From UBA11524 sp964464815 (GTDB lineage Bacteria > Bacillota > Clostridia > Christensenellales > Aristaeellaceae), in assembly GCA_964464815.1 (NCBI GenBank), contig CAYXHF010000026.1, positions 1-35,176 on the forward strand: a stretch of 35,176 nucleotides of DNA, written 5' to 3'. The notes under the pieces were generated by a model, which worked only from the letters and a program-made list of their open reading frames with translations, searched no databases and had not been told where the DNA came from. Shown piece after piece: positions 8,159-16,419 of this stretch; position 1 is the stretch's first letter; each line of letters begins with the position of its first letter. Made by a program: the position numbers and the translations under genes.

Positions 8159-10108
8159 TTAAGTCAAATCGAAGGTCAGAATCATCACCGCGTATGCCGG
8201 GAGCGTCACCGTCGCCGTGCCGTCCTGCAAGACACACGTCCCCTGCTCGGGCGCACAGTTTTCCTTGCGCAGGAAGGTGTTCGTCACCTTCTTGTCACCC
8301 GTCAACATGGTGTATTCTGCCGTTTGTTCGGATACATTCGACAAAGAGAGGGTAATCTCCTCCTCATATTCCGATACGTTGACCAATTTTACAAAAAGTT
8401 TTTCGTCCGTGCGCGTCACGACGTGATAAATCCGCTGGTTGATGGTGTCGTGGCTGCTTTCCACCACGTTGTCGCCCAGGGTGCTGGCAAACATCTGCTG
8501 CACGTAATAGTTGGGCGTCAGCATCACCTCGCGGGCGTTGAACCAAATCAGGTCGGGTGACCACTGGTACATGCCGTCACGGGCGAACAGCGGCGCATAG
8601 CACGCCATCTTCACCACATCGCTGTTGCGCTCCAGGCCCGTCATGTAGGCCGCCTCGCACAGCGCGGAGTAGAGGTTGTTCGGGCGCTTGCTGCCTACCG
8701 CCGCCTCATGTGCCGCGTATTCGCCCAGGAACACGCTCGTCGTGCGCGGATAGGAATCATAGCGATGGATGTTGTTCAGGAACCAGTCGCTGTCCATGTA
8801 GTAATGCTCGTCCACCATGCTGTCAGCGAACTTGGCGCGAATCGTGTTCCACGACGCCTGAATCAGACCACCTTCGGCCACCGGGCCAGCGGACACCACC
8901 AGCGTCAAATCCGGATACTTCTCCTTCACGCGCGCCGACAGCACAGCATAGCGGTCAAAGTAGATGCTATCCCAGTTTTCATTGCCGATAGCCAGATACT
9001 GCAAGTCAAAGGGTTCCGGATGGCCCATTTCGGCACGCAGGGCGCCCCATGTCGTATCCACATCGCCCGTGGCAAATTCCACCAGGTCGAGGATGTCCTG
9101 CGCGTATTCTTCCAGCTCTGCCATCGTCAGGGGTGCTTCCTTCACATCACGTGCCTGGCACAGCAGACCCGCATGCACCACCGGCAGGGGCAGTGCGCCA
9201 ATCGTCTCCGCAAGGCAGAAATATTCGTAGAAGCCCAGACCGTAGCTCTGCATGTAACCCCAGGTGTTGAAATTCTCCTTGCGCTGCTCCACCGGGCCAA
9301 CGGTGTCCTTCCAGTTGTAGAAGTTGCTGCGATAGTAGCTGCCTTCCGCCACACAACCGCCCGGGAAGCGCAGGAAGCGCGGATGCAGCTCCTGTAGCGC
9401 CTCCACCAAGTCGCCGCGCAGGCAGCCATTGACCGCGTCCGCCGGCATCAGGGACGCCATGTCGAAGTCCACCGAGCCTGTGCCGTGCATAATGAAGGAC
9501 AGCACCGCGTCGCAGTCCTCCTCGGGCGTGAAGGTCCATTCGTACTTCTGCCATTCGTCGGTCAGCGTGAAGCGATGCGGCACGGCAATGTTCTTGCCCG
9601 TGCGCTCCGTCAGCGCCATCTCGACCGTGCCGTCAAAGCCTGCACTGCGCATATACACGCTGGCGTTGTACGTCTTGCCGCCGGTGATGGTCACGCCACC
9701 GGTGAATGTACCCGCGCCGTAGCCCACATTGGCAAAGCGGTAGTCGCCCTTCTGGCACTCCACAGTGATGTAGGTGGTGTTGTTTTCATTCAGCGGCGAT
9801 TCCGTCTGTACCTGCACCTTGCCCGTGGTGTTCGCCGCCATGTTGAAGGCCCAACCCGTCAGGTGGTCAAACTCGCGCGGGTTGAGAATGTCTTCATACT
9901 CAAAGGAGCGGTTCTGCAACAGCTCCGCATAGATGCCGCCATCAGCGGCGTGGTTGATATCCTCAAAGAACAGGCCGTAGAGCGTGTCGCTCATTTCGAT
10001 TCCCGTTTGCTGGCTGTCAGCGGTCAGGGTGCTGCGGTTGCCCTCCGCGCATGCACCCTGTAGCAGCATCATCATTGCCAGCAGCAGGACAAACAGTCGT
10101 TTCTTCAT
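8159..10108 (-). CDS. Secreted alpha-L-arabinofuranosidase, GH51, with inserted carbohydrate-binding-like domain
   Basis: 649 aa. A signal peptide (MKKRLFVLLLAMMMLLQGACA) leads an N-terminal strand set typical of GH51 (LYGLFFEDINHAADGGIYAE). Next is a CBM4/9-like beta-sandwich (~80-220, with YRFANVGYG and WQKYEWTFTP), then the GH51 barrel: RFLRFPGGCVAEGS, acid/base E377 in AIGNENWD, nucleophile E463 in FLGEYAAH. The C-terminal beta domain ends at 649. This architecture is known from extracellular arabinofuranosidases acting on arabinoxylan or arabinan side chains. The ribosome site is modest (AAGGAAAGG). It follows the second solute-binding protein gene across a hairpin terminator, so expression probably depends on read-through or on a weak promoter in the 60 bp between them (TTTTCA-17-GATGAT). 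Confidence 0.92.
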   Translation of the reverse strand: MKKRLFVLLLAMMMLLQGACAEGNRSTLTADSQQTGIEMSDTLYGLFFEDINHAADGGIYAELLQNRSFEYEDILNPREFDHLTGWAFNMAANTTGKVQVQTESPLNENNTTYITVECQKGDYRFANVGYGAGTFTGGVTITGGKTYNASVYMRSAGFDGTVEMALTERTGKNIAVPHRFTLTDEWQKYEWTFTPEEDCDAVLSFIMHGTGSVDFDMASLMPADAVNGCLRGDLVEALQELHPRFLRFPGGCVAEGSYYRSNFYNWKDTVGPVEQRKENFNTWGYMQSYGLGFYEYFCLAETIGALPLPVVHAGLLCQARDVKEAPLTMAELEEYAQDILDLVEFATGDVDTTWGALRAEMGHPEPFDLQYLAIGNENWDSIYFDRYAVLSARVKEKYPDLTLVVSAGPVAEGGLIQASWNTIRAKFADSMVDEHYYMDSDWFLNNIHRYDSYPRTTSVFLGEYAAHEAAVGSKRPNNLYSALCEAAYMTGLERNSDVVKMACYAPLFARDGMYQWSPDLIWFNAREVMLTPNYYVQQMFASTLGDNVVESSHDTINQRIYHVVTRTDEKLFVKLVNVSEYEEEITLSLSNVSEQTAEYTMLTGDKKVTNTFLRKENCAPEQGTCVLQDGTATVTLPAYAVMILTFDLT

Positions 10109-10159
10109 CGTGGCATTCCTTTCCTTGTTTGAAATCATCCCAGTCATTGCTTTCCCTGA

Positions 10160-10198
10160 AAAGAAAAGGAGGGAGCGGCTCCGAAAAGCCACTCCCTC
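10160..10198 (-). terminator. Internal terminator after the second solute-binding protein gene
   Basis: The arms GAGGGAGCGGCT (10169-10180) and AGCCACTCCCTC (10187-10198) carry one mismatch; on the minus strand they are followed by CTTTTCTTTTC. It sits 17 bases after the stop. An internal, possibly leaky terminator would keep the binding protein more abundant than the downstream hydrolases. Confidence 0.8.
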
Positions 10199-10214
10199 AC
10201 ATTCGAGTACTGAA

Positions 10215-11642
10215 TTATTCCAGACCGTACACCTGCTTGAAAGCCTTCAGAGCTTCCTCGTAGTAGTACTTGCCCTGCGCTTCCAGTTCGGTCACGTAGT
10301 CGTAGGGATCAGCAGCACCAGCGGAGATAGCCGCCTCGATACCCTGCACGCCGCCGAAGTCAGCGGTCTGATAGTAGCCAGCCAGGAAGGCGTTGAAGCC
10401 GGGGATGGTACGAGCGCCCCAGGTAACGGGGTTCTTAACATTCGCCAGCAGGTTCTCCCAGTCGTTCCAGTAGCCCAGATCCGGCAGGAGCTTCGCGAAC
10501 TCAGCGTTCAGCTCTTCGTCCTGAATCATCGGCCAGCAGTTCGGCACGTCATAAGCCTTGTTCTCGGTGCCTTCCCAAACCAGGGTCGGGAACAGCTTGC
10601 AGCGTTCCATCCAACCTTCCTTGCCCCAGCACAGGAACTTGATCAGCTCGTATGCTTCACGCGGATGTTCGCAAGCGGAGGACACAGCCACGCCGTCCAG
10701 GAAGGCCAGCTGGCCGCCGTCAACACCCTCGCCAACCGGCGGGTTGTAGGGAACCATCTTGATGCCACGGTCGGTGGCCAGAGGCTTGGTGTAGATGTTG
10801 TTCAGGGTCCAGAAGGCGTCGGTCACGATGCCAACGTGGCCAGTCTGGCCAGCCCATTCGTTGGAGGGTTCAACCGCCAGGTATTCGTCGGAGCCGCCCA
10901 CAGCGGTGTTGCCCAGACGGACATTTTCCAGCTGCATTTCGATGGAATCAACCCAGCCAGCTTCAAAGTTGTAGCCGCTGCCGTTCCAGCCGAATTCGCC
11001 GATAGCACCGTCAGACAGAGCGATCGGGCCAGCGGTCACAGGCGCATACATGCCGTTGAAGTAGCCCCAGATGTTCTGAGAAGCATCGGTCAGCTTTTCA
11101 ATCAGCTCGGTCATTTCTTCCCAAGTCCAGTCCTGGCCGGGCAGCTCGATGTTCATCTGATCGAACACGTTCTTGTCCAGATAGACGGTCGCGGGCAGGA
11201 ATTCACCAGCCATGAAGAAGCAATGCTCGCCGTCCACATAACCCATCTTGCGGATGGTCGGGTACAGCTTCGTCTGCGCCTCTTCGTCGTTCTCGATGTA
11301 CTCGGTGATGTCAGCCATGTAGGGGCTGGCCAGCAGCGGATCGAGGTCGAGGAAGAAGAACACGTCAGGCATGCTCATCGTCGCAGCATAGTTGGCCAGG
11401 TCGGACGTGACCGTGCCAGTGGTGGTGCGGACGATTTCCACGGTGATGTTCGGATACTTTTCCATGAACTTCTGCGCCAGGGCTTCAGCCATTTCAAAGT
11501 CGTCCCAAGTCATGAAAGACAGGGTGATAGGGTCAGTGGTGTTCATCTCGGGCATGTTGTAGGTCTTTTCCTCAGCAACCGCGAAGGAGCAGAGGGAAAG
11601 CACCATGCACAGAGCGAGCGCCAGAGAAAGCAGCTTCTTCAT
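10215..11642 (-). CDS. Extracellular sugar-binding protein of an ABC importer (CUT1 type)
   Basis: 475 aa. A signal peptide (MKKLLSLALALCMVLSLCSFAVA|EE) leads a solute-binding protein family 1-like fold: ITLSFMTWDDFEMAEALAQKF at the start, TVYLDKNVFDQMNI and WTWEEMTELIEKL mid-protein, then LAFLDGVAVSSACEHPREAYELIKFL, typical of sugar binders. It has no lipobox cysteine, so it is either freely secreted or retained by other means, which is unusual for a Gram-positive binding protein. AAAGGAGG precedes the ATG by eight bases. It lies 258 bp downstream of its two permease genes, has its own promoter, and is followed by a terminator, an arrangement that allows high separate expression. An oligosaccharide ligand is likely; which one cannot be said. 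Confidence 0.92.
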   Translation of the reverse strand: MKKLLSLALALCMVLSLCSFAVAEEKTYNMPEMNTTDPITLSFMTWDDFEMAEALAQKFMEKYPNITVEIVRTTTGTVTSDLANYAATMSMPDVFFFLDLDPLLASPYMADITEYIENDEEAQTKLYPTIRKMGYVDGEHCFFMAGEFLPATVYLDKNVFDQMNIELPGQDWTWEEMTELIEKLTDASQNIWGYFNGMYAPVTAGPIALSDGAIGEFGWNGSGYNFEAGWVDSIEMQLENVRLGNTAVGGSDEYLAVEPSNEWAGQTGHVGIVTDAFWTLNNIYTKPLATDRGIKMVPYNPPVGEGVDGGQLAFLDGVAVSSACEHPREAYELIKFLCWGKEGWMERCKLFPTLVWEGTENKAYDVPNCWPMIQDEELNAEFAKLLPDLGYWNDWENLLANVKNPVTWGARTIPGFNAFLAGYYQTADFGGVQGIEAAISAGAADPYDYVTELEAQGKYYYEEALKAFKQVYGLE

Positions 11643-11722
11643 GGGGATTTCCTCCTTTAATTTAGGATACCGTTTCATTCAAAGGCCCTTTTTATTGAGC
11701 CTTGACGACATGGAAAGAAGCA

Positions 11723-11736
11723 GGACATTTCTGTCC
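11723..11736 (-). other. 5'-leader stem-loop of the second binding-protein mRNA
   Basis: GGACA-TTTC-TGTCC is a perfect 5-bp stem with a tetraloop, located about 7-20 bases after the predicted start of the internal transcript. It may protect the 5' end or serve as an operator half; neither is shown. Confidence 0.45.
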
Positions 11737-11749
11737 ATCGGGTAGTAAC

Positions 11750-11778
11750 AGTGTATCACAGTTACACGAAAAATTCAA
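11750..11778 (-). promoter_or_regulatory. Internal promoter for the second binding-protein gene
   Basis: Minus strand: TTGAAT (11778-11773), 17-bp spacer, TACACT (11755-11750). Transcription would start near 11743, giving a ~100-base leader before the ATG. It is the clearest internal promoter seen inside the 19-kb operon. Confidence 0.7.
11751..11767. promoter_or_regulatory. Candidate operator overlapping the internal promoter
   Basis: GTGTA-N7-TACAC is an inverted repeat covering the spacer and most of the -10 box. Its placement would allow repression. No regulator is encoded beside it and the motif does not match a family I can name. Confidence 0.35.
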
Positions 11779-11849
11779 TAGCATTTTCGTCTCATTTGGA
11801 GATTTTTTATGTTGAAAATGCTATCAAACCACCATTTCTTCGGTGATAT

Positions 11850-11890
11850 TGTCCATACCGCAACAAGTTAGTTTCGCCGCGGTATGGACA
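11850..11890 (-). other. Strong intercistronic hairpin after the permease genes
   Basis: Perfect 12-bp arms TGTCCATACCGC (11850-11861) and GCGGTATGGACA (11879-11890) enclose a 17-base loop, starting 11 bases past the permease stop. No T-run follows on the minus strand. It probably marks the 3' end of a processed permease mRNA, or weak termination ahead of the internal promoter. Confidence 0.7.
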
Positions 11891-11900
11891 TTTTCGGGCA

Positions 11901-12875
11901 TTATTCGCCCGTGATACCTGCCTTGTCCACGCTCTCAACGAACTGCTTTTGCAGCACGAGGTAGAACAGGAGCATCGGAGCAATCGCCAGCATCGTGCCA
12001 GCCATGCGGATGGCGTCATTGAGCTGGTTGGTGGACGTGGTGGACTGTGCATGGGTCGCAAAGGTCGAGGCGTAGCTGTCGTCGAACTTGCTCAATTCAA
12101 TCATCAGCGTGGTCAGACCCTTGGCGCGGGTATTGCTGCTGCCCAGATAGGTACGGACGAGATCAACGTCATTCCAGTACCAGATGAAGGAGAACAGCGT
12201 CACCACAACGATGGCCGCCATGGACAGCGGGATGGCGATGCGGAAGTACGCCTTGATGTGACCCGCACCGTCGATTTCTGCCGCCTCAATCAGCGACTGC
12301 GGCACCTGACGATGGAAGTTGTAGAAAATCAGGATGCACAGCGCGCTCTTGAAGCCCATACCGGTAATGGCCGTAATGAAGAACGGCGTCACCGTGCCAT
12401 TGGCCAGCTTCAGGCTGGAGAACAGCAGGTAGTTGGGCAGGCTGGTCGTCTGGGTCGGCAGCAGGAAGGACAGCACCAGCAGCGCCATCCAGAACTTCTG
12501 GCCCGGGAACTTATAGCGTGCAAAGCCATAGCCAACCAGCGAGCAGACGAACACCTGACACAACGTCGGCACAACCGCCAGCACCAGGTTCTTGAGCAAA
12601 GAATTCCAGTAGTCCATCGTTTGGATGGCGCTGGTGTAATTCTTCATGGTCACGGCGCTGGGAATCCACTTGGCCGAGGAGTCCAGCAAATCCTTGCTGG
12701 TCATCAGCGAACGGGAGAACATGTACAGCACCGGATAGAGGTAGATGAAGGCGATGGTAATCAGCAGCACGTACACCACGACGCTCATAATCAGACCGCG
12801 CTTTTCGTTGCTGCCCAGCATCATCTTCTTGTAGTAATCCTTACGCGAGCCCTTGGGAGGCAATTTCAGTTTCAT
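11901..12875 (-). CDS. Carbohydrate ABC transporter permease, MalG-like (importer 2)
   Basis: 324 aa with six predicted membrane helices. The MalG-type EAA loop that docks the ATPase reads LIEAAEIDGAGHIKAYFRIAIP. The cytoplasmic N-terminus is Lys-rich (MKLKLPPKGSRKDYYKKM). Two in-frame ATGs are six bases apart; GGAGG almost touches the first, leaving one base, but is seven bases from the second, so 12875 is chosen over 12881. It follows the MalF-like gene by 12 bp. With that permease and the 475-aa binding protein it forms the second importer. The energising ATPase is not encoded here, as is common for CUT1 systems that share MsmX/MsiK-type ATPases. Confidence 0.93.
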   Translation of the reverse strand: MKLKLPPKGSRKDYYKKMMLGSNEKRGLIMSVVVYVLLITIAFIYLYPVLYMFSRSLMTSKDLLDSSAKWIPSAVTMKNYTSAIQTMDYWNSLLKNLVLAVVPTLCQVFVCSLVGYGFARYKFPGQKFWMALLVLSFLLPTQTTSLPNYLLFSSLKLANGTVTPFFITAITGMGFKSALCILIFYNFHRQVPQSLIEAAEIDGAGHIKAYFRIAIPLSMAAIVVVTLFSFIWYWNDVDLVRTYLGSSNTRAKGLTTLMIELSKFDDSYASTFATHAQSTTSTNQLNDAIRMAGTMLAIAPMLLFYLVLQKQFVESVDKAGITGE

Positions 12876-12887
12876 CTTCATTCCTCC

Positions 12888-13826
12888 TTAGCGCAGCGTC
12901 TGAAGGCGCTTGACATACTGAACCTTCTTGTCGCCCTTTTCCCGCAGCAGCAGGAAGACAATGACCAGAATCAGGGCGATGATAATCGTGTAAATCCAGC
13001 TGAACGCCATGCCGTAGGAGTAACCCTTGGTCTGCGCCGTCTGGTAGGTCGCGGCATAAATCAGTTCGATAATCTCATTCGTGCCGCCGGTTGCCAGTGC
13101 CACCACGGTGTAGATGCTGTTGAGCAGGATGATGGGCTTGACCGTGGGCAGGGTAATCTTCCAGAAGGTTTCCCAGCCAGACGCGCCGTCAATCTTCGCC
13201 GCCTCATACATGTTGCTAGACACCTTTTGCAGGCCAGAGAGGAAAATCAGAATCTGAATACCGGAGTTCCACAGAATCAGAATCAAGCTGTTGAACAGCT
13301 CCGTCACCGGCTCCGCGATGAAGGTCGGGAAGCCGGAGAGCAGGGCCGCCAGGGAGCCATCGCTCATCATCGGAACCGTGGAGACGCCCTGCGTCGTCAG
13401 CTGATTCATCACCGGGCCGGTCGCAATGATAACCGGCAGGAAGAAAATCATACGGAAGACGCTGCGGCAGCGAATCTTACTATTGAGCAGCATGGCGATA
13501 ATCAGGGAGAAGGAAATGATAATCGGCAGCTGCAACACCAGCGAAATGGCGAACGAGCCAAGCGTCGTGAGCAGGTCGGTTTCCAGCTGGAAGACCTTGA
13601 GGTAGTTTTCAAACAACCCGTTGGTCAAGGGTTCCGGACGCAGACCGGTCGTCGGGTCCAGCACCAGATTCGTGAACGAATACTGGAGGGACTGAATCAT
13701 CGACCAGACGAAGAACACCGAAATACCAATCACCCACGGCATGATGAACAGATAGCCGTAGCCCCATTCGCGCAGGCGGCGCCGGGTAATGCGGTGCTTG
13801 TCATGCGGATTTTTAGTTTTCGCCAT
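12888..13826 (-). CDS. Carbohydrate ABC transporter permease, MalF-like (importer 2)
   Basis: 312 aa. A basic N-terminus (KHRITRRRLREWGYGYLF) leads the first of six membrane helices (YLFIMPWVIGISVFFVW). The EAA loop reads MYEAAKIDGASGWETFWKIT and is followed by LPTVKPIILL. A periplasmic-side insertion between helices 1 and 2 (~50-80) is as usual for MalF-like subunits. Its ATG overlaps the end of the DUF5696 gene by 14 bases, so translation is probably coupled. This tight coupling ties the DUF5696 protein to importer 2. Confidence 0.93.
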   Translation of the reverse strand: MAKTKNPHDKHRITRRRLREWGYGYLFIMPWVIGISVFFVWSMIQSLQYSFTNLVLDPTTGLRPEPLTNGLFENYLKVFQLETDLLTTLGSFAISLVLQLPIIISFSLIIAMLLNSKIRCRSVFRMIFFLPVIIATGPVMNQLTTQGVSTVPMMSDGSLAALLSGFPTFIAEPVTELFNSLILILWNSGIQILIFLSGLQKVSSNMYEAAKIDGASGWETFWKITLPTVKPIILLNSIYTVVALATGGTNEIIELIYAATYQTAQTKGYSYGMAFSWIYTIIIALILVIVFLLLREKGDKKVQYVKRLQTLR

Positions 13827-16419
13827 TGCTGTTCACCACCTTATAGCTCAGTTTTTCCAGTGTCACGCCATCCATTTCGGCGGTCTTGTCGCCGAAGTTC
13901 AGATACACGCGCGTGCCATTGGACCAGGTGACACAGGCCATGTCGCCTGCGCGCACATGATCAACAATCATGCCGTCCTCCCCGACCATGCTCAACAGCT
14001 CGTTCAGCTCCGTGTACCACTTGACAATCAAGCTCTCGTACAGCTCATAGCAGGAGGAGTAGATGCCGGAGGAGTTCGTCTTCTGCAAGGCAATGGGGTC
14101 TTCCCACGTCAGCAGGAAGGCAGGACGTGCGCCCTGCTCCATCAGGTGCAGGAAGAATTCCTCGCTGTTGGCCTGGAAGTTGACGTACTCCGCATAGAAC
14201 GGAATCTGACCCGACAGGGCAATCGCCAGGAAGGGAATTTCCGCGTCGGTATAGATGTAGTCCGAGCCACCGATGGGCAGGTCGCAGATGGTGCTGGCCA
14301 GATGCCACAGGTAGGCGTTGGGGTTCACCAGAGACGTTTCCAGACCAGCCTCGCGCGCCGTTTCGATGATGCCGGAATAGATTTCCGCCATCTCCGTCGT
14401 GTCGTGATACTTGTCCTTGTAGTAGAAGTCCGCCAGCAGCTCCGTGATGCCCTTGAAGGAGACATGCTCAATCTTTGCATTCTTCAGCTGCTGCACCAGC
14501 GTCGCGCCGATGTTCTTGGACGTTTCCGGATTGAGGTAGTACAGGGTGTCATAGACCATGCCGAAGGTCGGCTTGGAGTACGTCTGGGACGTAATCTTCT
14601 TGAACGCGCTGTACATCAGCGTCACGTGCGTTTCGGTATTCAGGCTCAGCAGGTCGGCCTCCAGCGTCAGCGGAATGCCCTTTTCAGCCGCATGATTCTT
14701 CAGCGCCTGCAAGCCTGCATCACCACCCAGCGATTTGGCCGGGCTGTAGGAATCCGTCGGCACGCCGCCGGTCAGACCGTTCGTCTGCCAGCCACGATAC
14801 AGGGCGCTGATACCGTTGACACCCTTTTCCGTCAGGGTATCCAGAATCGTCTGCGCCTGTTCAAAGCTGGTCATCACCACGTCCGTCTTGCCCAGCACGA
14901 AGTTCTCCTTTTCCAGACCGAGGAAGTCGAGCTGGATGTCGAAATCGCGCTTTTCCGCATTTTCGAACGTACCCTGGGACACCAGGTAGTTGCGGTAGGC
15001 CACCGCCAGACCCGCATAGGAGGCGGTATCGCCATCCTCAAGCAGGAACTGCTCCACAATGTCAAAGTTGCGGCGCTTTTCCGAGCGCGTTGCCACCTGA
15101 CCGGAGGACGGGCCCATCGGCTGGTTGAACACGAAGCGGTAGGTCATCTTGGACGCCACCCAGTCGAAGTTCATACGAACGCCGTTGGGATACGCCATGA
15201 TGCGCGCCGCTGTGTCGCCCTGCTCAATGACACCCAGGAAGCCAATCTCGTCCGTCGTGTGTACGATGCCGTAGATGGGCATGATGATATCCTCGGATTT
15301 GACATAGCTTTCGGAGTTGACCACATCGTCCACGCCGATGTTCGTGCCGTACACCTGCTTATCAAAGGGCGAGGTGAAGCGGCCTTCATTGTTTTCCAGA
15401 TTGATGATAGCACCCTGACCATCAGGGATGATCATGTAGCCGTCGTCCTGTCCCAGCACGCTATGGCCCAGGAACGGGAAGAGGTAGAAGGATGCCGTGG
15501 TGTAGGAAACATCGTAGATTTCCTTCACCTTTTCGCGCTCAATCTTCAATTCGGAGCCGTCCAGCTTCGTGCCGGTCAGGTAGACCTGCTTGGACATGCT
15601 CTGGATGTTGTCCGCGCGAACCTCAACGTTCTTGTTGGTCTTGCTGTCCGTCACCAGAATGCTGACGTCAGACGCTTCGCCTTCCTTGAGCGGCACAGCG
15701 GCCTGCGCCTTGCCGTCCAGATTGCGAACCGTCACCTGCTCCCCTGCTGCGGACACGTAGCTGGTCGTGGGCACGGTGTAGATGGCGCCATCCTTGGCCA
15801 CCAGCGTGTACACGGTGCTTTCCGAGGTCTTTGCGTACTTTTGCAGGTCGATGCGCACATCCGCGCCGTTTTCCTCGCAGATGATGTAGGGCTGCTCGTG
15901 CGTTTCCACGATGCTGTCCTGCGGGATGCGCACCTCGAAGCCGGCCTCGTTCATCGTCAGCACCACGTCGTAGCTGATGCCCAGCTCCGTGTAGGTGACG
16001 TGCGCGGTGAAGCCGTTTTCGGTGTAATCATAGTGGATTTCGCTGGCCGTGTTGATGAAGTCCGCCTGCGAGGCACGTGCCTGCACGTCCAGCAGATACT
16101 CCATCACCACACCAGACTGGTAGAAGCCCTTCCAGGTGTCATTATCCTTGTAATTTTCCGGATTCTGCACCGTGGAGTACAGTCGCTTGCCCGTGCGCTT
16201 GCTTTCCACAATGATGGCAAGCGTATCTTCCTTCAGATACAGGTTGAAGCGGCTGTTCTGTGCCGCCAGCGCGTATCCGTCCGGCAGAGGCTCGGCCACG
16301 GCAGTCGTCGCGGCCTCCGTCTCATCCGTGCCTTCCGCCAGCGCAGGCATGCAGCCCAGCACCATCATCAGGCAGAGCAGCAGCGAAAGCAGTGCCTTTC
16401 CATTAAACCTTCTTGACAA
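13813..16419 (-). CDS. Secreted DUF5696 protein, possible glycoside-hydrolase-like barrel
   Basis: 868 aa if it starts at TTG 16419. AGAGGTGG lies eight bases upstream and the product then begins as a textbook signal peptide (LSRRFNGKALLSLLLCLMMVLGCMPALA|EG, 28 residues). The in-frame ATG at 16494 would put 25 unlikely residues in front and overlap the upstream gene by 92 bases. The mature part has a beta-rich region to about residue 430, including a DGQGAIINLENNEG loop. An alternating alpha/beta region (~470-830) follows, with barrel-like segments ISALYRGWQTNGLTGG, IPLTLEADLL and TFGMVYDTLYYLNP and acidic residues at strand ends. I recognise it as DUF5696-like from memory. No enzymatic activity is established; a glycan hydrolase or binding role is inferred from context. 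It overlaps the gene upstream by 17 bases and the one downstream by 14. Confidence 0.75.
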   Translation of the reverse strand: MSRRFNGKALLSLLLCLMMVLGCMPALAEGTDETEAATTAVAEPLPDGYALAAQNSRFNLYLKEDTLAIIVESKRTGKRLYSTVQNPENYKDNDTWKGFYQSGVVMEYLLDVQARASQADFINTASEIHYDYTENGFTAHVTYTELGISYDVVLTMNEAGFEVRIPQDSIVETHEQPYIICEENGADVRIDLQKYAKTSESTVYTLVAKDGAIYTVPTTSYVSAAGEQVTVRNLDGKAQAAVPLKEGEASDVSILVTDSKTNKNVEVRADNIQSMSKQVYLTGTKLDGSELKIEREKVKEIYDVSYTTASFYLFPFLGHSVLGQDDGYMIIPDGQGAIINLENNEGRFTSPFDKQVYGTNIGVDDVVNSESYVKSEDIIMPIYGIVHTTDEIGFLGVIEQGDTAARIMAYPNGVRMNFDWVASKMTYRFVFNQPMGPSSGQVATRSEKRRNFDIVEQFLLEDGDTASYAGLAVAYRNYLVSQGTFENAEKRDFDIQLDFLGLEKENFVLGKTDVVMTSFEQAQTILDTLTEKGVNGISALYRGWQTNGLTGGVPTDSYSPAKSLGGDAGLQALKNHAAEKGIPLTLEADLLSLNTETHVTLMYSAFKKITSQTYSKPTFGMVYDTLYYLNPETSKNIGATLVQQLKNAKIEHVSFKGITELLADFYYKDKYHDTTEMAEIYSGIIETAREAGLETSLVNPNAYLWHLASTICDLPIGGSDYIYTDAEIPFLAIALSGQIPFYAEYVNFQANSEEFFLHLMEQGARPAFLLTWEDPIALQKTNSSGIYSSCYELYESLIVKWYTELNELLSMVGEDGMIVDHVRAGDMACVTWSNGTRVYLNFGDKTAEMDGVTLEKLSYKVVNSNGEN

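Noticed and set aside
10109..10159. Promoter for the secreted GH51 gene
   Set aside because: TTTTCA-17-GATGAT is only 4/6 and 4/6 matches; too weak to list as a feature, so read-through is preferred.
13789..16416. 875-codon open frame on the plus strand opposite the DUF5696 gene
   Set aside because: It is the antisense shadow of a real gene with GC-rich third codon positions. Its product is His/Arg/Val-rich with no domain, no ribosome site and no signal.
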